The position numbers and the translations under genes are program-made. From Clostridia bacterium (lineage in GTDB: Bacteria > Bacillota > Clostridia > Oscillospirales > Acutalibacteraceae): a stretch of DNA of 8,152 bases. The first letter of the stretch is position 1. Every line of letters begins with the position of its first letter. A model generated the notes under the pieces. The model searched no databases, was not told the DNA's origin, and saw only the letters and a program-made list of their open reading frames with translations. Location: assembly GCA_900755995.1 (NCBI GenBank), contig CAAEIM010000204.1, positions 1 to 8,152 of the forward strand. The letters are read 5' to 3'. This document shows positions 5,390 to 8,152 of the stretch, piece after piece.

Positions 5390-6598
5390 TCAAAGAGCTT
5401 CCACAATATTCTTTGTATCTCTTGCAATTACAAGCTCCTCGTTTGTAGCAATAAGCTCCACTCTGATTTTTGAATCAGGGGTTGAAAGTGTACCTGTAAC
5501 ACCGCATTTTGCCTTTGCGTTAAACTCCTTATCTATTTTTACGCCGAGGCAGGAAATATAATCGCATACAACCTCACGGAGCATCGGCTGGTTTTCGCCG
5601 ATTCCTGCTGTAAATACAATAGCGTCACAGCCGCCGAGCGCAACATAGTAAGAACCGATTGTCTTTGCAATCTGATAATAAAGCATCTCGTGAGCGAGAT
5701 GAGCTCTGTGGTTGCCCTCCTGCTCAGCCGCACAAACATCACGGTCGTCAGAAGATACGCCCGATACGCCGAGGAGTCCTGACTCCTTGTTGAGAATCTT
5801 AAGCATTTCCTCAGCAGAAACATTCTCTTTTTCAGCTATAAATGTAATTACAGACGGGTCAAGAGAGCCTGAGCGTGTGCCCATCATAAAGCCGCCGAGA
5901 GGAGTAAGTCCCATTGAGGTATCAATAACCTTGCCGCCGTCAATAGCCGTAATTGAAGAACCGTTTCCGATATGACAGGTTATGATTTTTAAATCCTTTT
6001 TGTCCTTGCCCATAAGCTCAGCCATTTTTTCGGATACATAACGGTGAGAAGTGCCGTGGAAGCCATAGCGGCGCACGCCATACTTTTCATAATATTTGTA
6101 CGGAACGGCGAACATATACGCCTTTTCAGGCATTGTCTGATGAAAAGCAGTGTCAAACACTACAACCTGTGGAATATCCTGACCGAATACCTTTGTGCAG
6201 GCATTAATACCCTGAATATGAGCTGGGTTATGGAGAGGCGCAAGAGGAGCAAGCTCTTCAATTTTTTTGATGACATCATCAGTTACAAGAACCGATTTAT
6301 CAAAATAGCTGCCGCCCTGCACTACTCTGTGACCTATAGCGCTTACCTCTGAAAGGTCTTTGATTGCACCGTACCGAGGGTCTATAAGAACATCCTTAAC
6401 GGCCTCAAAAGCCTGTGTATGATTAAGCATTTGTGTTTTGCGTTCAATTTTTGTGCCATCGGGAGCCTTAAAGCCGATAAAAGCGCCCTCTGTTCCTATT
6501 CTTTCGCAGTTACCTTTTGCAAGCACTTTTTCGTTGTCCATATCAATAAGCTGATATTTAAGCGATGAGCTGCCTGCATTAATAACGAGTACCTTCAT
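5390..6598 (-). CDS. ackA: Acetate kinase
   Basis: This full-length protein of 402 residues (family about 395-405) catalyses ATP + acetate = ADP + acetyl phosphate in the cytoplasm. In fermenters it normally runs towards ATP, paired with phosphotransacetylase. It begins MKVLVINAGSSSLKYQ with Asn7 in the nucleotide/acetate-kinase fold. Further active-site residues in register with the Methanosarcina enzyme are Arg91 (GHRVVQGG), His123 (LHNPAH), Asp149 (VFDTAFH), His181 (YGFHGTSH), His209 (CHIGNGSS), Arg242 (GTRSGSLDP) and the Glu of TNEE near 387. AAAGGA (6608-6613) sits 9 nt before the ATG. No pta gene is next to it in this window. It is transcribed from 6697-6725 and its leader overlaps the start of the tmcAL transcript. 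Confidence 0.98.
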   Translation of the reverse strand: MKVLVINAGSSSLKYQLIDMDNEKVLAKGNCERIGTEGAFIGFKAPDGTKIERKTQMLNHTQAFEAVKDVLIDPRYGAIKDLSEVSAIGHRVVQGGSYFDKSVLVTDDVIKKIEELAPLAPLHNPAHIQGINACTKVFGQDIPQVVVFDTAFHQTMPEKAYMFAVPYKYYEKYGVRRYGFHGTSHRYVSEKMAELMGKDKKDLKIITCHIGNGSSITAIDGGKVIDTSMGLTPLGGFMMGTRSGSLDPSVITFIAEKENVSAEEMLKILNKESGLLGVSGVSSDDRDVCAAEQEGNHRAHLAHEMLYYQIAKTIGSYYVALGGCDAIVFTAGIGENQPMLREVVCDYISCLGVKIDKEFNAKAKCGVTGTLSTPDSKIRVELIATNEELVIARDTKNIVEAL

Positions 6599-6625
6599 TG
6601 TTATTCATCCTTTCAACTGTATTAG

Positions 6626-6654
6626 TTGTCCGAAAGTGATTTTTGATATATAAT
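6626..6654 (+). promoter_or_regulatory. Promoter of tmcAL
   Basis: TTGTCC (6626-6631) and a perfect TATAAT (6649-6654) are spaced by 17 nt, with transcription starting near 6661. The spacer holds AAGTGATTTTT, an 11-mer repeated at the ackA promoter. The -35 is the left arm of the inverted repeat TTGTCCG/CGGACAA (6626-6632, 6662-6668). Confidence 0.72.
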
Positions 6655-6734
6655 ATATCTGCGGACAATTTAAATCACTGTGCCAGTGTTAGTATTATGA
6701 TAAAACTTTTTTCAATAGTTTTCAAGTGATTTTT
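6634..6734. repeat. Repeated AGTGATTT motif between ackA and tmcAL
   Basis: AAGTGATTTTT occurs at 6634-6644 and again at 6724-6734, and an inverted copy, AAATCACT, at 6672-6679. One direct copy is in the spacer of the tmcAL promoter and the other overlaps the -35 of ackA. The inverted pair 6635-6642/6672-6679 interlocks with the TTGTCCG/CGGACAA pair, so the two RNA stems in the ackA leader would be mutually exclusive or form a pseudoknot. Confidence 0.55.
6697..6725 (-). promoter_or_regulatory. Promoter of ackA
   Basis: On the minus strand TTGAAA (6720-6725) and TATCAT (6697-6702) are spaced by 17 nt. Transcription would start near 6690 and give a leader of about 90 nt that crosses the tmcAL start site and promoter. 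Confidence 0.68.
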
Positions 6735-6773
6735 ATAAAATTTGACAGATTTTTATTTATATGAGGTAAACCT

Positions 6774-7907
6774 ATGGCTATTGGCATTATATGTGAATTT
6801 AATCCTTTTCACAACGGACACAAATATTTAATAAACACAGCAAAAAAGCTCACAAAAGAGCCTGTTGCTGTAATTATGAGCACAAGCTTTACTCAACGTG
6901 GCGAGGTGGCAGTGACGGATAAATTCACAAGGGCGAGGTCTGCGCTTGAAAACGGAGCTGACCTCGTGATTGAGCTACCGGTTGTATATGCTGTATCAAG
7001 CGCTGAGGTGTTTGCAAAGAGCGGAGTAGAAATTCTCTCATCCTTTGCAGACATAAATCATCTCGCCTTTGGCTGCGAAACACACGACCTTAATTTGCTG
7101 AAAAGCGCCGCCTTTGCGCACAAAGATCCCGCTGTGCAGGCTATAGTGGCAAGGGAAATGCAGGGTGGCTCGTACTATCCCAGAGCTATGGAGAGCGCCG
7201 TGCGTGAAATATGCGGCGATGAAATCGCTGATGTGCTCTCAACTCCCAACAATGTGCTTGCAGTTGAATACCTTAAGGCACTGCCGGATAGAATCATCCC
7301 TCTGCCGATTAAAAGAGTGGGCGTTGAACACGACAGCACAAAGACTTCAAATAACTTTGCCTCTGCATCATTTATAAGAGAGCAGTTAAAAAAAGGCGAA
7401 AGCGCAGCTCAATACACACCATTTGAACCCCGTGAGCTTGCATTTCCCGAAAATCTGGAAACCGTACTGCTCTATAAGCTCCGCTCTATGACTGCACAGG
7501 ATATTTCTGCTCTTCCTGATGTGACAGAAGGACTTGAGAACCGAATTTACGCTGCCGTCAGGAATCATAATTCTGTAAATGAAATATTATTTGCGGTAAA
7601 ATCCAAGAGATACACGCTGGCAAGGCTGAGAAGGATTTTTATTTGTGCGCTTTTAGGAATAACAAAAGAGCTTCAAAGCCTTTCTCCAAGCTATGCAAGA
7701 ATACTGGGTTTTACCGATAATGGAGCAGGCCTGCTAAAAAACTGTGCTCTGCCTGTGATTACCTCGGTAAAAAAAGGAACTTCTATGGGCGGCGACATTC
7801 AAAGACTTTTAAACACAGAAATCTTTGCAACTGATGTATTTTCCCTTGCCTGCAATCCACCCAAAAAATTCGGAGCAGACTTTACAACTCCGATTATAAA
7901 GCTATAA
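6774..7907 (+). CDS. tmcAL: tRNA(Met) cytidine acetate ligase (YlbM/DUF795 family)
   Basis: TmcAL uses ATP and free acetate, via acetyl-adenylate, to make N4-acetylcytidine at wobble position 34 of elongator tRNA-Met, which helps accurate AUG decoding. The protein has 377 residues, slightly short for the family (about 380-420). The nucleotidyltransferase signature GIICEFNPFHNGHKYL (4-19) carries the HxGH-type motif at 13-16. Other family blocks are MSTSFTQRGEVAV (35-47), FTRARSALENGADLVIELP (51-69), the TPNNVLAVEY block near residue 160, and SASFIREQL, the second nucleotidyltransferase signature. GAGG (6763-6766) lies 7 nt before the ATG. It is divergent from ackA and shares its control region. 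The family call is firm; the exact tRNA role follows the Bacillus enzyme. Confidence 0.95.
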   Translation: MAIGIICEFNPFHNGHKYLINTAKKLTKEPVAVIMSTSFTQRGEVAVTDKFTRARSALENGADLVIELPVVYAVSSAEVFAKSGVEILSSFADINHLAFGCETHDLNLLKSAAFAHKDPAVQAIVAREMQGGSYYPRAMESAVREICGDEIADVLSTPNNVLAVEYLKALPDRIIPLPIKRVGVEHDSTKTSNNFASASFIREQLKKGESAAQYTPFEPRELAFPENLETVLLYKLRSMTAQDISALPDVTEGLENRIYAAVRNHNSVNEILFAVKSKRYTLARLRRIFICALLGITKELQSLSPSYARILGFTDNGAGLLKNCALPVITSVKKGTSMGGDIQRLLNTEIFATDVFSLACNPPKKFGADFTTPIIKL

Positions 7908-7914
7908 GGCTGAT

Positions 7915-7974
7915 TTATGATGCAGCCCTCAATGCAAATGAAATTAATCCGGCAAATATCACCAAAAGGCACAT
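7915..7974 (-). other. Possible 19-residue hydrophobic peptide ORF
   Basis: On the minus strand an ATG (7972-7974) opens MCLLVIFAGLISFALRAAS and ends with TAA at 7915-7917. TGAGG lies 8 nt upstream, although that GAGG is also part of a terminator stem. The peptide could span a membrane once. It ends 8 nt past the tmcAL stop, antisense to the tmcAL 3' tail. Short and unsupported by family; it may be chance. Confidence 0.25.
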
Positions 7975-7980
7975 AAAAAG

Positions 7981-8016
7981 CGCCTCAGCAAATTGACTTT
8001 TGCTGAGGTGTAATTT
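7981..8016. terminator. Terminator after tmcAL, possibly bidirectional
   Basis: The stem CCTCAGCAAA (7983-7992) with TTTGCTGAGG (7999-8008) has a 6-nt loop. A weak T-rich tract (TAATTTT) follows on the plus strand. On the minus strand the hairpin is followed within two bases by five T (7975-7979), so it could also back up the tRNA-Gly terminator. Confidence 0.8.
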
Positions 8017-8020
8017 TAAG

Positions 8021-8052
8021 TAAAACAAAAAACGCCTGCATTGCAAGCGTTT
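8021..8052 (-). terminator. Terminator of the tRNA-Leu/Gly cluster
   Basis: On the minus strand AAACGC (8047-8052) pairs with GCGTTT (8030-8035), extended past one mismatch by GCA/TGC, and is followed by a T-rich run covering 8022-8032. It begins 4 nt after the CCA end of tRNA-Gly. Confidence 0.85.
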
Positions 8053-8055
8053 AAT

Positions 8056-8131
8056 TGGAGCGGATGACGGGGCTCGAACCCGCTACCTCCACCTTGGCAA
8101 GGTGGCGCTCTACCAGATGAGCTACATCCGC
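8056..8131 (-). tRNA. tRNA-Gly (GCC)
   Basis: This is a 76-nt cloverleaf with acceptor GCGGATG/CATCCGC, discriminator T and encoded CCA (8056-8058). The anticodon stem is CCACC/GGTGG with loop TTGCCAA, anticodon GCC. The T arm is GCGGG-TTCGAGC-CCCGT. It lies 5 nt after another tRNA end, in a minus-strand cluster. Confidence 0.97.
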
Positions 8132-8136
8132 ATTTT

Positions 8137-8152
8137 TGGTGCCTCCGGACGG
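8137..8152 (-). tRNA. Partial tRNA, probably Leu (3' end only)
   Basis: On the minus strand the window opens with CCGTC (end of a T stem), then CGGAGGC, A and CCA (8137-8139). An acceptor strand CGGAGGC implies a 5' end of GCCTCCG, which is common in tRNA-Leu. The anticodon lies beyond the window, so the amino acid is inferred. It is co-oriented with tRNA-Gly. Confidence 0.65.

Noticed and set aside
5539..6352. Other frames within ackA on both strands
   Set aside because: Shadows of the full-length acetate kinase frame, which has all active-site residues.

Overview
The window looks like a chromosomal segment from an AT-rich Gram-positive anaerobe of the class Clostridia, probably a Ruminococcus-like gut bacterium. 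The clues are strong GGAGG-type ribosome binding sites, several TTG starts, tRNA genes with encoded CCA, a Firmicutes-type LexA box, and the pairing of acetate kinase with TmcAL. The genus is inference; no 16S or other marker is present.

Left part (1-4082, all minus strand): an accessory region of polymorphic-toxin pieces. In transcription order it holds (i) a promoter whose spacer is filled by a LexA/SOS-box palindrome; (ii) a barnase-family ribonuclease with a cysteine-rich N-terminal module; (iii) its barstar-family inhibitor, 14 nt downstream; (iv) one copy of an imperfect repeat; (v) a 41-codon 5'-truncated tail of a second toxin, not called by ordinary ORF finding; (vi) that toxin's probable immunity gene, starting 1 nt after the tail's stop; (vii) a second copy of the repeat; and (viii) an 841-codon RHS/YD-repeat frame with no credible start, running off the left edge. 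Both truncated coding pieces begin next to a copy of the same repeat, which suggests cassette shuffling by recombination. The barnase gene may itself be frameshifted near its 5' end: the good ribosome binding site serves an ATG that is one nucleotide out of frame.

Centre (4101-4406, minus): a tRNA-Thr/tRNA-Tyr operon with a near-consensus promoter and a strong terminator. The toxin region begins immediately after this terminator.

Right part (4577-8152): a plus-strand pair of small membrane-protein genes (Cys-rich zinc-ribbon-like protein and DUF378 protein); a bidirectional terminator; acetate kinase (ackA, minus); a regulatory interval with two overlapping face-to-face promoters and repeated motifs; tmcAL (plus), which uses acetate to modify elongator tRNA-Met; and a minus-strand tRNA cluster (partial Leu, then Gly) ending in its own terminator. 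AckA and TmcAL both handle acetate and ATP, so their shared control region is biologically reasonable.

The most interesting reading is a DNA-damage-inducible barnase/barstar operon beside remnants of an RHS toxin locus downstream of tRNA genes. All calls come from reading the sequence; no database search was made.
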